A DNA stretch of 33,985 nucleotides from Bacteroidota bacterium (GTDB lineage Bacteria > Bacteroidota > Bacteroidia > Sphingobacteriales > Sphingobacteriaceae). Position numbers and translations under genes: made by a program. Below the pieces are notes generated by a model that was not told the DNA's origin, made no database searches, and was given only the letters and a program-made list of their open reading frames with translations. Shown one piece after another: positions 13,960 through 22,490 of the stretch (position 1 is its first letter; each line of letters begins with the position of its first letter). The stretch is taken from positions 1-33,985 of the forward strand of contig JAJYRG010000024.1 in assembly GCA_021794195.1 (NCBI GenBank), in the 5' to 3' direction.

Positions 13960-14907
13960 ATGAAAACAGCGGTCCGTTTTTCTTTCTTCCTGTTTTTATC
14001 AGGTTTCTTTCTTACATCTTGTAATTTTTTGAAAAAAGACAGTAAAGAAAGTAAAGTTGAAACTAAAAAAACAGCATCCGGTATTTTATCCGGAGAATTG
14101 GATGTGCTTGTGGATGAAACAATTTTGTCCATTATCACGGAACACAAAGAGCTTTTCGAAGGTTCATATCCCAATGCGCAGATAAATCTTATCGCAGAAA
14201 ATGAGAAAGTAGCCATACATAAGCTGATTAATCGGGAGGCTGATTTTGCAATATTGACACGGACACTGGACGAAGAGGAAAGTTTAAGCTTTGAAAAGCG
14301 TTCGATCAAACCGCGTGTTTTCCCTGCAGCCAAAGAAGGGATTGTATTCTTCACGAACCACGATGGGCCCGATTCGAAAATTCAACTTGAACAAGTAAAA
14401 AGTCTTCTCCGGGGAGAAGAAATAGAGGGCTTTAATACATTGCTATTTGAGAGCATAAATTCCAGCCTTTTTAGGCAGTTAAAAAATATTTTTAATATTG
14501 ACAAAGTTTCCGGAGCTAAAGTCAGCGAAACTGAAAGTCTGGACTCCCTTGTGTCAAAGGTAGTTAGAGAGCCCGGTGTTATAGCTGTGGTCAGTTACGA
14601 TGAATTTAGAACAATTAAAAAAACGTTTAAGGATATAAATAAAATTCGTATCTTGGACGTTCAAAACTCGATGGGAGAGCAGGCAGATGGAGACTATTAT
14701 GCACCTACTCAATCGAATTTTGGCTTGGGCAAATATCCGCTCATGCGTGATATATACGTTCTTAATTACCAGCCTAAGACTGCATTGGGAATTGGCTGGT
14801 CTTCGTTTATAACCGGTGATAGAGGCCAGCGTGTATTTTTGAAAGCCGGAATGCTTCCCGACACCATGCCGGGAAGAGAAATAATAATTAGGGACAAGGT
14901 AGAATAA
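13960..14907 (+). CDS. PstS-like substrate-binding lipoprotein
   Basis: This 315-residue protein has a lipoprotein signal peptide ending in LTSC with the lipidated cysteine at C21, so it is probably anchored to a membrane. The rest resembles the periplasmic phosphate-binding-protein (PBP-like) fold: LDVLVDETILSIITEH near the start, INREADFAILTRTLDEEE, VFPAAKEGIVFFTNHDG, and a C-terminal LGIGWSSFITGDRGQRVFLKAG typical of PstS-like ends (partial quotes: SSFITGDRGQRV). No pstCAB transporter genes are nearby, which argues against ordinary phosphate import. Its place in the TonB operon suggests a sensing or envelope role. Frames upstream reach a TTG at 13894 inside the previous gene, but the signal peptide fits the ATG at 13960. 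Family is likely, ligand unknown. Confidence 0.8.
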   Translation: MKTAVRFSFFLFLSGFFLTSCNFLKKDSKESKVETKKTASGILSGELDVLVDETILSIITEHKELFEGSYPNAQINLIAENEKVAIHKLINREADFAILTRTLDEEESLSFEKRSIKPRVFPAAKEGIVFFTNHDGPDSKIQLEQVKSLLRGEEIEGFNTLLFESINSSLFRQLKNIFNIDKVSGAKVSETESLDSLVSKVVREPGVIAVVSYDEFRTIKKTFKDINKIRILDVQNSMGEQADGDYYAPTQSNFGLGKYPLMRDIYVLNYQPKTALGIGWSSFITGDRGQRVFLKAGMLPDTMPGREIIIRDKVE

Positions 14908-14941
14908 TAACAGAAAACACAGAATATTAGAGAAAATAGTT

Positions 14942-16699
14942 ATGAGAAAGAATAATTTATTTTTAAGCCTTCTTCTGGTAGGGGCAGTGGGCACTGCCGG
15001 AGCGCAAAGTATCAAAGACGCAAAAATTGCATTAGAAGCTGAACAATATGACAAGGCGAAAGATATGTTGACTACGATAGTGACTAAAAAGCCTAAAACT
15101 GGAGAAGCATATTTCTATTTAGGAAATATTCACATAGTTAATGATAAGCTTGATTCAGCAGCTATCGTCTTTGAAGAAGGCGTTGAAAACTCGAAGAAAA
15201 AAGAGCAAAACCTTAATTTAGTAGGATTGGGATTAGTGGATCTTCAGAGAGGTGATGTTGATGCTGCAGAAGGAAAATTTAAAGAGGCAACGGAGAAATT
15301 GGGTAGAAGAGAGTACTTGCCTTTATATTATGTGGGGAAAGGTTATGTAGAGGCTCCAAAGCCGGATTATGAAAAAGGACTGGAGTACTTGAAACAAGCA
15401 GAAGAAAAAAATGCTAAAGATCCGGATATAAAAGTGTCTGTAGGAGATGCATATTTAGGTTTGGGAGAGAATAGCCCTGCCTATGTTGCATATAGAGACG
15501 CATTAAACATTGATCCTGATCTGGTAAGAGCGAAACTGGCGCAAGCCGTTATTACCCGGAGTGCACAAGCTTATGATGTAGCTTTCGAGCAGTTGGAAGC
15601 TTTGGCCGAAGAATACCCTAATTACGCACCGACATACCGGGAGTTAGCAGAAACTTATTATCTATCGTCGCTTCAGATGGAGCAAGAGGAGTATAGAGAG
15701 ACGAATAAGAAAGCAGTAGAAGCCTATCAAAAATATCTAAGTTTGGCAGGAGACGAATCTATTGAAGCCAAAACCCGTTATGCTGACTTCTTAGTATATT
15801 CTGGTAACTATGAGGAACTTAAAGAAGTATCTGAAGAACTGGCAGATGCAGAAGGTGTAGATGCGAAGGTCTATCGTTATTTAGGGTATATCGCTTATAA
15901 CGATAAAGATTATGCACAGTCTGTCGAATACCTTGAAACGTTGTTTGATAGAGTAGAAGAAGAGAGATTGATCGCGCGGGATTATCTGTTTGCTGGTCTG
16001 GCCAATGTAAGTGCTACTGACGGAGATCATGAAAAAGGGATAGAGTTGTTGAATGAGGCCGTTAAAAAACAAGAAGAGGATCCGGAAGAAGAAGAAGATT
16101 TACTGGCAGATATTGCAGAGACAGCTTTTGCAAAATACCAGGAAGATGATCAAGACGAAAAAGATGCGGCTTTAAGAATGTTTGCTGTACCGGCTTCTAT
16201 GCCCGAATCAGACTATTACTTCGATTCTAACTACTACTTAGGACAAGGAGAGTATTCTATCGGTAGTAGGTTGTTGAATGAGCAAGAAGCAGAAGCAGAA
16301 GAAGGTGAAGAAGAAGAGCCGGCATCTGGTGAAGCTAAGGAGCACCTTCAAAAAGCCATTGATTATTTTGCAGTGGTTATCGAAGAAAAAAATGACCATA
16401 CAAAGCGGTATTTTATTCCGGCGCTGTATTACACTGGACTATCTCAATTAGGTTTAGACAACCTCCAAGATCCAGAAGCAATGGAAGGTTTGTTTGTTGA
16501 TTCGTTTACTCAGCTTTTAGAAGAGTTAGAAGGTGAATCAGAGGAGGATAACCAAGGATATATTACTGATGCTAATAATTACTTGGGATATTATAGCTAT
16601 GCAAAAGGGGATGACGAAAAAGCAAAAGAGCATTTTGAAAAAACATTGGAGTTGGATCCTGAAAATGAATTTGCTCAGTCATTTATCGAAATTTTATAG
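14942..16699 (+). CDS. Periplasmic/secreted TPR-repeat protein
   Basis: The 585-residue protein begins with a signal peptide (MRKNNLFLSLLLVGAVGTAGAQ, cleavage near residue 21). Tandem tetratricopeptide repeats then extend over most of its length. Examples are ALEAEQYDKAKDMLTTIV, AYFYLGNIHIVNDKLDSA, VSVGDAYLGLGENSPAYVAY and the last copy AKGDDEKAKEHFEKTLEL before the end. Two acidic linkers (around QEEDPEEEEDLL and EAEEGEEEEPASGEA) break the array. TPRs bind partner proteins, so this is likely a periplasmic scaffold. It is the last gene of the exbB-tonB operon, 34 nt after the lipoprotein gene and 25 nt before a strong terminator. Its partner is unknown; the operon points to the TonB machinery or the lipoprotein. 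Confidence 0.88.
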   Translation: MRKNNLFLSLLLVGAVGTAGAQSIKDAKIALEAEQYDKAKDMLTTIVTKKPKTGEAYFYLGNIHIVNDKLDSAAIVFEEGVENSKKKEQNLNLVGLGLVDLQRGDVDAAEGKFKEATEKLGRREYLPLYYVGKGYVEAPKPDYEKGLEYLKQAEEKNAKDPDIKVSVGDAYLGLGENSPAYVAYRDALNIDPDLVRAKLAQAVITRSAQAYDVAFEQLEALAEEYPNYAPTYRELAETYYLSSLQMEQEEYRETNKKAVEAYQKYLSLAGDESIEAKTRYADFLVYSGNYEELKEVSEELADAEGVDAKVYRYLGYIAYNDKDYAQSVEYLETLFDRVEEERLIARDYLFAGLANVSATDGDHEKGIELLNEAVKKQEEDPEEEEDLLADIAETAFAKYQEDDQDEKDAALRMFAVPASMPESDYYFDSNYYLGQGEYSIGSRLLNEQEAEAEEGEEEEPASGEAKEHLQKAIDYFAVVIEEKNDHTKRYFIPALYYTGLSQLGLDNLQDPEAMEGLFVDSFTQLLEELEGESEEDNQGYITDANNYLGYYSYAKGDDEKAKEHFEKTLELDPENEFAQSFIEIL

Positions 16700-16723
16700 A
16701 ATATATTGTATCAAAAAAGATAT

Positions 16724-16756
16724 AAAGGGACACTATGACGGGTGTCCCTTTTTTTT
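16724..16756 (+). terminator. Intrinsic terminator of the exbB-tonB-TPR operon
   Basis: AAAGGGACAC (16724-16733) pairs perfectly with GTGTCCCTTT (16742-16751) around an 8-nt loop, and the T-run continues to 16756. This 10-bp stem with a U-tract is a textbook rho-independent terminator. It separates the TonB operon from the nuo operon, whose promoter lies 15 bp on. Confidence 0.92.
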
Positions 16757-16770
16757 ATCATTTTATTGCT

Positions 16771-16778
16771 TACATTTG
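16771..16778 (+). promoter_or_regulatory. -7 box of the nuoA-N operon
   Basis: TACATTTG matches TAnnTTTG. Predicted transcription starts near 16784, about 22 nt before the nuoA ATG. The -33 region overlaps the T-run of the preceding terminator and has only a T-rich match. It is the only good promoter I see for the 13-kb operon. Confidence 0.6.
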
Positions 16779-16805
16779 CATAAATAGAAGTATAATTACC
16801 CCGTT

Positions 16806-17189
16806 ATGGATTCGGAAATGACACAAAATATCCCTGTTGATTATGTGCCTATTTTAATTCAATTAGGCGTAGCAGTTGGTTTTGGAGTAGTTACAATAAT
16901 AGCTACCCATCTTTTGGGGCCTAAGGTGCGCACAGAAAATAAATTGACTTCTTTTGAGTCAGGTGTAGAGGTGGTTGGGAATGCCCGACAGCCCTTTTCT
17001 GTAAAGTATTTTTTAGTAGCGATATTATTTGTCATTTTTGATATAGAAGTGATCTTTATGTATCCCTGGGCAGTTAATTTTCGCGAATTTGGGATGCAAG
17101 GTCTCATCGAAATGTTTATTTTTATGGGGCTCCTTCTGTTAGGGTTTTTCTATGTGATTAAAAAGAAAGCCCTTGATTGGGATGAGTAG
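16806..17189 (+). CDS. nuoA: NADH-quinone oxidoreductase subunit A
   Basis: NuoA is a small membrane subunit at the junction of the hydrophilic and membrane arms of complex I. The 127-residue protein has three helices: about 12-35 (VPILIQLGVAVGFGVVTIIAT), 66-88 (YFLVAILFVIFDIEVIFMYPW) and 100-118 (LIEMFIFMGLLLLGFFYVI). The hallmark loop reads ENKLTSFESGVEVVGNARQPF and leads to the conserved FDIEVIFMYPWAV with its acidic pair. It starts the operon and is followed after 52 nt by nuoB. A bulged hairpin lies in that gap. Length and motifs are normal. Confidence 0.96.
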   Translation: MDSEMTQNIPVDYVPILIQLGVAVGFGVVTIIATHLLGPKVRTENKLTSFESGVEVVGNARQPFSVKYFLVAILFVIFDIEVIFMYPWAVNFREFGMQGLIEMFIFMGLLLLGFFYVIKKKALDWDE

Positions 17190-17196
17190 AATTTAG

Positions 17197-17220
17197 ACTT
17201 AATTCATTTAGAATTAAAGT
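17197..17220 (+). other. Hairpin between nuoA and nuoB
   Basis: ACTTAATTC (17197-17205) pairs with GAATTAAAGT (17211-17220) around ATTTA, with a single bulged A. No T-run follows, so it is not a terminator. It could stabilise or mark processing of the nuo transcript; that is inference. Confidence 0.35.
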
Positions 17221-17241
17221 GGAAAGATATTGAGGAACGAT

Positions 17242-17790
17242 ATGAGTAAAGTAAGTTTTTCAGAAGCGCCACCGGGTATTGAAGGAAGTGGTTTTTTTGC
17301 AACAAGGTTTGACAAAGTCATTGGGTTGGCTCGTGCAAACTCGCTGTGGCCTTTGCCTTTTGCGACTTCCTGTTGCGGTATTGCTTATATGGCAACGATG
17401 GGTTCGCATTATGATTTGGCTAGATTTGGGGCGGAGCGGCCAAGCTTTTCTCCTCGGCAGGCGGATATGCTTTTGGTAATGGGAACAATAGCTAAGAAAA
17501 TGGGTCCCGTATTGCGCCAAGTGTATATGCAAATGGCAGAACCTCGCTGGGTAATAGCGGTAGGAGCTTGTGCATCTAGCGGAGGTATTTTTGACAGCTA
17601 TTCCGTGTTACAAGGTATAGATGAGGTTATTCCGGTAGATGTATATGTGCCAGGATGCCCACCTCGTCCGGAAGCAATTTTGGACGGAATAATGCGATTA
17701 CAGGATATTGTTAAAACAGAGTCTTTAAATAGGCGAAATACTCCAGAGTATCAGGCATTATTGGAAAAATACGATATAAAAAATGGATAA
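17242..17790 (+). CDS. nuoB: NADH-quinone oxidoreductase subunit B
   Basis: NuoB carries iron-sulfur cluster N2, the last electron carrier before quinone. From the ATG at 17242 it has 182 residues. The four cluster ligands are visible: the adjacent pair C44-C45 in [11 protein letters not shown]110 in VGACASSGG and C139 in VPGCPPRPE. The [12 protein letters not shown] motif is also conserved. An in-frame TTG at 17230 would add four residues and has no support. Its stop overlaps the nuoC start by 8 bp, indicating coupled translation. Complete and normal. Confidence 0.97.
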   Translation: MSKVSFSEAPPGIEGSGFFATRFDKVIGLARANSLWPLPFATSCCGIAYMATMGSHYDLARFGAERPSFSPRQADMLLVMGTIAKKMGPVLRQVYMQMAEPRWVIAVGACASSGGIFDSYSVLQGIDEVIPVDVYVPGCPPRPEAILDGIMRLQDIVKTESLNRRNTPEYQALLEKYDIKNG

Positions 17791-18277
17791 AGCTACTGTA
17801 ATCGCAAAACTGTCAGAAAAGTTTGCGGATGCGCTGTCTTTGCAGGAAGATGAACACGGCGAGATAACAGGCAGTGTAAATAGAGAACAAATCATGGACG
17901 TGCTGCGCTTTGCAAAAGAGGATAAAGAGCTACAGTTTATATTTTTGACAGATATTACTGCGGTACATTATCCTGATCAGCAAAAGGACTTTGCAGTCGT
18001 ATACCATGTACATAGCTGGGTGCATAAGATTAGAATGCGGTTAAAAGTCTTTTTAGAAAAGTCGGATTTGAATATTCCTTCTGCTACGGCTCTATGGAAT
18101 GGAGCCAATTGGATGGAAAGAGAAACCTATGACTTTTTCGGAGTGAATTTTAAAGGGCATCCCGATTTACGCCGGATATTGAATATGGATTCTATGGAGG
18201 TTTTCCCAATGCGTAAAGAGTACCCATTGGAAGATCCGAACAGAGTAGATAAAGAAGATAAATATTTTGGTCGTTAG
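17783..18277 (+). CDS. nuoC: NADH-quinone oxidoreductase subunit C
   Basis: NuoC is a peripheral-arm subunit of complex I (30-kDa family). The 164-residue protein has the family region [20 protein letters not shown] and the signature [20 protein letters not shown] followed by [21 protein letters not shown]. It is a separate gene and not fused to nuoD as in E. coli. It overlaps the end of nuoB by 8 bp and precedes nuoD by 27 nt. Nothing is missing. Confidence 0.96.
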   Translation: MDKATVIAKLSEKFADALSLQEDEHGEITGSVNREQIMDVLRFAKEDKELQFIFLTDITAVHYPDQQKDFAVVYHVHSWVHKIRMRLKVFLEKSDLNIPSATALWNGANWMERETYDFFGVNFKGHPDLRRILNMDSMEVFPMRKEYPLEDPNRVDKEDKYFGR

Positions 18278-18304
18278 ACCGTAAATAATTAAAAGGGTGT
18301 TTTA

Positions 18305-19540
18305 ATGAGTAAAACAATTACGCGTATTACATCAAACCAGCCGGTTTTTAAGGATAGCGATCCACAGGACAGCTTGGTTACATTAAACCTCGGGCCTACC
18401 CATCCGGCTACCCATGGTGTGTTTCAAAATGTGCTTCAAATCGATGGAGAGCGTATCGTTAGCTGCGTATCCACTATAGGGTATATCCACCGTGCTTTTG
18501 AAAAAATCGCGGAACACAGACCTTTCTATCAAATTACCCCTTTGACAGATCGGATGAACTATTGTTCATCTCCGATTAATAATATGGGGTGGCATATGAC
18601 GGTAGAAAAACTTTTGGGGATAGAAATTCCCAAGCGGGTACAGTATATGCGTGTCATTATTATGGAACTGGCCCGTATTACTGATCATATTATCTGTAAT
18701 GGAATTTTGGGCGTAGATACAGGCGCTTTTTCAGGCTTTTTATATTTAATGCAGGAGCGGGAAGCTATTTACGAAATTTATGAAGAGATCTGTGGAGCCC
18801 GCCTTACTACCAATATCGGTAGAATTGGTGGTTTTGAACGTGATTTTAACGATGTAGCCTGGGCCAAGATTCGCGCGTTTCTTGATCGTTTTCCGAGGGT
18901 GTTAAAAGAATTTGAAGATCTTTTTGTTAGAAATAGGATTTTCATTGAACGTACATCCGGAGTAGCGGCAGTGACGCCTGAGCAAGCTATAGATTATAGT
19001 TGGTCAGGCCCTTTGCTTCGTGCTACAGGTATCGACTATGATATTCGGGTCCAAGACCCTTATTGTAGCTACGAAGAGTTTGATTTTGAAGTGCCTGTAG
19101 GTACGAATGGGGACGTTTACGATCGTTTCATGGTACGTAATGAAGAGATGTGGCAATCTATGCGTATCATAGAGCAAGCCTTGCAAAAAATTGAGAAGGA
19201 ACCAAAAGGTGTTTTTTATGCTGATGTACCTGGGTTTTATTTGCCACCAAAAGAGCAGGTTTACAACAATATGGAAGCCTTGATCTATCACTTTAAACTG
19301 GTGATGGGAGAAGTAGAAACTCCAAAAACTGAAGTATATCATGCAGTAGAAGGAGCGAATGGAGAATTAGGTTTTTACTTGATTAACGATGGAGGCAGAA
19401 CGCCTTACAGACTGCATTTTAGAAGGCCTTCTCTTATAAATTATCAAATGTTTGCTCATATGAGTGAAGGAATGGTGCTTGCTGATGCCATTATTAATAT
19501 GAGTAGCTTGAACGTCATAGCAGGAGAGTTAGATGCTTAA
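18305..19540 (+). CDS. nuoD: NADH-quinone oxidoreductase subunit D
   Basis: NuoD (49-kDa family) forms the quinone-binding pocket together with NuoB. The 411-residue protein contains LNLGPTHPATHGVFQNVL with the quinone-site histidine loop, then IGYIHRAFEKIAEHRPFYQ, TDRMNYCSSPINN, TTNIGRIGGFERDFN and the C-terminal GELGFYLINDGGRTPYRLHF (each within 20 residues). These are the normal landmarks for the family. The C-terminus ends SLNVIAGELDA, close to the usual DIVxGExDR end. It overlaps nuoE by 8 bp. Confidence 0.97.
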   Translation: MSKTITRITSNQPVFKDSDPQDSLVTLNLGPTHPATHGVFQNVLQIDGERIVSCVSTIGYIHRAFEKIAEHRPFYQITPLTDRMNYCSSPINNMGWHMTVEKLLGIEIPKRVQYMRVIIMELARITDHIICNGILGVDTGAFSGFLYLMQEREAIYEIYEEICGARLTTNIGRIGGFERDFNDVAWAKIRAFLDRFPRVLKEFEDLFVRNRIFIERTSGVAAVTPEQAIDYSWSGPLLRATGIDYDIRVQDPYCSYEEFDFEVPVGTNGDVYDRFMVRNEEMWQSMRIIEQALQKIEKEPKGVFYADVPGFYLPPKEQVYNNMEALIYHFKLVMGEVETPKTEVYHAVEGANGELGFYLINDGGRTPYRLHFRRPSLINYQMFAHMSEGMVLADAIINMSSLNVIAGELDA

Positions 19541-20057
19541 AGTAACAGAAAATCAAGAGGTCAACTTCTCGGAAGAGATGTTAGCACAATTTGGCGAAAT
19601 AGTTTCTCATTACCCGGAAGGACGTGAGAAATCTGCGCTATTGCCTATTATGCACTTAGTACAGAAGGAGTATGGGTGGATGAGTGTAAACGCTATGGAT
19701 AAAATAGCGGAATATCTAAATTTGCAATCTATAGAAGTGTATGAAGTAGCGACTTTTTACACTATGTTTCACTTGTCGCCTAAAGGTAAATATGTGTTGG
19801 ATATATGCCGCACAGGGCCCTGTTGCTTAGTCGGTGCAGAGAAAATCATGGAACACATAGAAAAAACTTTGGGTGTAAAAGAGGGGGAAGTCACCGAAGA
19901 TGGTCTGTTCTCTTGGCGCGGAGTCGAATGCATTGCTGCTTGTGGTTTCGGTCCTGTTTTGCAAATAGGCCCGGAATATACTTTTTATGAAAATTTGACC
20001 GTTGAAAAAGTAGATCAGCTGATTGCTGAATTAAGAAAAAAAGAACAAGAAAAATAA
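19533..20057 (+). CDS. nuoE: NADH-quinone oxidoreductase subunit E
   Basis: NuoE (24-kDa family) binds the off-path [2Fe-2S] cluster N1a in the NADH-oxidising module. In this 174-residue protein the ligands are C92 and C97 in DICRTGPCCLVGA and C133 and C137 in VECIAACGFGP, with the family spacing. The N-terminal part has the conserved EGREKSALLPIMHLVQKEYG and YEVATFYTMF motifs. The ATG lies in the last codons of nuoD (8-bp overlap), and nuoF begins 11 nt later. Complete. Confidence 0.97.
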   Translation: MLKVTENQEVNFSEEMLAQFGEIVSHYPEGREKSALLPIMHLVQKEYGWMSVNAMDKIAEYLNLQSIEVYEVATFYTMFHLSPKGKYVLDICRTGPCCLVGAEKIMEHIEKTLGVKEGEVTEDGLFSWRGVECIAACGFGPVLQIGPEYTFYENLTVEKVDQLIAELRKKEQEK

Positions 20058-20068
20058 CTGTTGCATAC

Positions 20069-21427
20069 ATGAGCCGTAAGTTATTATACGAACATATAAA
20101 TGTCCCGGGAATAGAAACCTTTGAGGTGTACCGACAAAAAGGTGGATATAGAGCTGTTGAAAAAGCATTGAGTTCTATGTCTCCTGAAGATGTATTGGAA
20201 GAGGTAAAAGCATCAGGTTTGAGAGGACGGGGTGGAGCAGGATTTCCGACGGGGATGAAGTGGAGTTTTTTGGCTAAACCAGAAGGCGTACCGCGCCATT
20301 TGGTTTGTAATGCAGATGAGTCAGAGCCTGGAACTTTTAAAGACAGACATTTGATGACTTTTATTCCACATCTCCTTATTGAAGGGATGATTATTTCGAG
20401 CTTTGCACTGGGAGCGAAAGACTCTTACATTTATGTGCGCGGAGAAATGATGCCACAAATCCGGATATTGGAAAAAGCTATTGCAGAAGCAAAAGAAGCT
20501 GGATTTTTAGGTGAAAATATTCTCGGCAAAGGATACGATTTGGAAATCCATGTTTCCCCAGGTGCCGGAGCCTATATTTGCGGGGAAGAAACTGCTTTGT
20601 TGGAATCTTTGGAAGGAAAAAGAGGAAATCCGAGAATTAAACCACCATTTCCAGCTGTTTCTGGATTGTATAACCGACCTACTGTTGTGAATAACGTGGA
20701 AACTATTTCGGCAACAGTGCCTATTATCAATGATGGCGGAGAAGAATATGCTAAAGTAGGTGAAGGGCGCAGTACAGGAACGAAATTAATTTCCGCTTGC
20801 GGAAACTTAAAAAAACCTGGTGTTTATGAGATTGAAATGGGGTTATCGGTAGAGGAGTTTATCTATTCTGATGAATACTGTGGCGGGATAGCTCGTGGAA
20901 AACAACTGAAAGCAGTTGTTGCAGGAGGTTCTTCAGTACCTATTCTCCCCGCAAATCTTATTACCACTACAGCTAATGGAGAGAAACGCTTGATGACGTA
21001 TGAATCTCTGGCAGAGGGAGGTTTCGAGACGGGTACTATGTTAGGTTCAGGCGGCTTTATAGCTTTTGATGAAGACCAATGTATTGTGCGGAATACACTG
21101 AATTTTGCGAGATTTTATGCACATGAAAGTTGTGGACAGTGTTCGCCCTGTCGAGAAGGTACATTTTGGTTAGATAAAGTACTCTATGACATAGAATATG
21201 GGAAAGGTTCTCAAAGTGATATTGATCTTTTGGTAAATATTGCTCATAATATAGAAGGGAATACAATCTGTCCGCTGGGGGACGCAGCTGCTTGGCCTGT
21301 AGCGAGCGCTGTTCGTCATTTTAGAGAGGAATTCGAATGGCATATCAGTCATCCTGAAGAAGCTCAAACGAGGAATTTTGGTGTCGGTCCTTATGCCGAT
21401 CCTTTAGTTTCAACAGTGACAGAATAA
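20069..21427 (+). CDS. nuoF: NADH-quinone oxidoreductase subunit F
   Basis: NuoF (51-kDa family) oxidises NADH through FMN and passes electrons to cluster N3. The 452-residue protein has the NADH/FMN loop SGLRGRGGAGFPTGMKW at 49-65, the FMN motif NADESEPGTFKDR, and GAYICGEETALLESLEGKRG. The N3 ligands are C355, C358 and C361 in HESCGQCSPCREGT, plus C401 in NTICPLGDAAAWP. All are intact. It follows nuoE by 11 nt and precedes nuoG by 27 nt, so the three NADH-module genes are together. This means the enzyme is NADH-linked, unlike complexes lacking NuoEFG. Confidence 0.97.
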   Translation: MSRKLLYEHINVPGIETFEVYRQKGGYRAVEKALSSMSPEDVLEEVKASGLRGRGGAGFPTGMKWSFLAKPEGVPRHLVCNADESEPGTFKDRHLMTFIPHLLIEGMIISSFALGAKDSYIYVRGEMMPQIRILEKAIAEAKEAGFLGENILGKGYDLEIHVSPGAGAYICGEETALLESLEGKRGNPRIKPPFPAVSGLYNRPTVVNNVETISATVPIINDGGEEYAKVGEGRSTGTKLISACGNLKKPGVYEIEMGLSVEEFIYSDEYCGGIARGKQLKAVVAGGSSVPILPANLITTTANGEKRLMTYESLAEGGFETGTMLGSGGFIAFDEDQCIVRNTLNFARFYAHESCGQCSPCREGTFWLDKVLYDIEYGKGSQSDIDLLVNIAHNIEGNTICPLGDAAAWPVASAVRHFREEFEWHISHPEEAQTRNFGVGPYADPLVSTVTE

Positions 21428-21454
21428 TTTTACAACTTAATTAGGTATAGGAAA

Positions 21455-22471
21455 ATGGCTGAGAACGAAAAAAAAATTAAGATAAAAATTGATGGCATTC
21501 CTACTGAAGTTCCTGAAGGGACCACTATCTTGAATGCTGCCCGGCAGATCGGAGGTGAAATTGTTCCACCGGCGATGTGTTATTATACTTCTTTAGAAGA
21601 AACAGGAGGGAAATGCCGGACTTGCTTGGTAAAAGTGTCCAAAGGGTCGGATCAAAATCCGAAACCTATGCCTAAACTTGTTCCTTCTTGCCGTACCACA
21701 GTCATGGAAGGAATGGAAGTAGAGAACATTACAAACCCGGATGTACTGGAAGCCCGTAAAGGAGTAGTAGAGTTTTTATTGATAAATCACCCCTTAGACT
21801 GTCCAGTCTGTGATCAGGCCGGAGAATGTGACCTGCAAGACTTAAGCTATGAACACGGCTTGCAAGAAACGAGATTTAACTATGTGAAGCGTACTTTTGA
21901 ACGTATTGATATCGGAGATAAAATACAACTGCACATGAATCGTTGTATAATGTGCTATAGATGTTTGTATGTGGCAGATCAGTTGACAGAAAAAAGAGAA
22001 CATGGAGTTTTGTTCAGAGGTGTGAAGTCTGAAATATCTACTTACATTGAAAAAGCTTTAGATTCAGATTTTATAGGTAATGTGATAGATGTATGTCCGG
22101 TAGGGGCTCTTACAGATAGAACTTTTAGGTTTAAGAATAGAGTGTGGTTTACCAAGCCTGTAAATGCACATAGAGAGTGCGATAAATGCAGTGGAAATGT
22201 CACCTTGTGGTATAAAGGTGAAGAGGTTTTACGCGTGACAGGCAGAAAGGATGAATATGCAGAAGTGCATGAGTTTATTTGTGATACTTGCCGCTTTGAC
22301 AAGAAAAAAACTTCTGATTGGGTGATTGAATCTCCAAAGAAGGTTCAACATACTTCAGTCATCGCTTCCAATCATTATGAAGAACTAAAACCACCGTCGG
22401 TGATCAAGGAGAATAAAAAGTTACAAGAGTCAAATAAAGAACAGCTCTCAAGATCGGAGCGATATAAATAA
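21455..22471 (+). CDS. nuoG: NADH-quinone oxidoreductase subunit G, short form
   Basis: NuoG carries several Fe-S clusters of the peripheral arm. This version has 338 residues against roughly 700-900 in E. coli and Thermus. It keeps the [2Fe-2S] N1b ligands (C42, C54, C57, C79), the His/Cys N5 site (H112, C116, C119, C125 in HPLDCPVCDQAGEC) and the N4 site (C164, C167, C170, C214). A further pair of CxxC motifs (C242/C245 and C276/C279) follows, and then a polar tail replaces the molybdopterin-oxidoreductase-like domain. nuoH starts only 19 nt later, so no frameshifted remnant is hidden. Short NuoG proteins are typical of Bacteroidota as far as I know. Whether the extra cysteines hold a cluster is open. 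Confidence 0.93.
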   Translation: MAENEKKIKIKIDGIPTEVPEGTTILNAARQIGGEIVPPAMCYYTSLEETGGKCRTCLVKVSKGSDQNPKPMPKLVPSCRTTVMEGMEVENITNPDVLEARKGVVEFLLINHPLDCPVCDQAGECDLQDLSYEHGLQETRFNYVKRTFERIDIGDKIQLHMNRCIMCYRCLYVADQLTEKREHGVLFRGVKSEISTYIEKALDSDFIGNVIDVCPVGALTDRTFRFKNRVWFTKPVNAHRECDKCSGNVTLWYKGEEVLRVTGRKDEYAEVHEFICDTCRFDKKKTSDWVIESPKKVQHTSVIASNHYEELKPPSVIKENKKLQESNKEQLSRSERYK

Positions 22472-22490
22472 AGAAATCTGAGGAAATAAA

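Noticed and set aside
13902..14354. 150-codon minus-strand frame
   Set aside because: It is antisense to the PstS-like lipoprotein and has no recognisable domain.
14554..15054. 166-codon minus-strand frame across the lipoprotein/TPR boundary
   Set aside because: It lies opposite two well-supported genes with signal peptides and shows no family motifs.
17197..17220. Terminator between nuoA and nuoB
   Set aside because: The hairpin lacks a following T-run and would cut the operon after its first gene.
21455..22471. NuoG as a truncated or frameshifted pseudogene
   Set aside because: nuoH begins 19 nt after the stop, leaving no remnant of a lost domain, all N1b/N4/N5 ligands are intact, and short NuoG is usual in this phylum.
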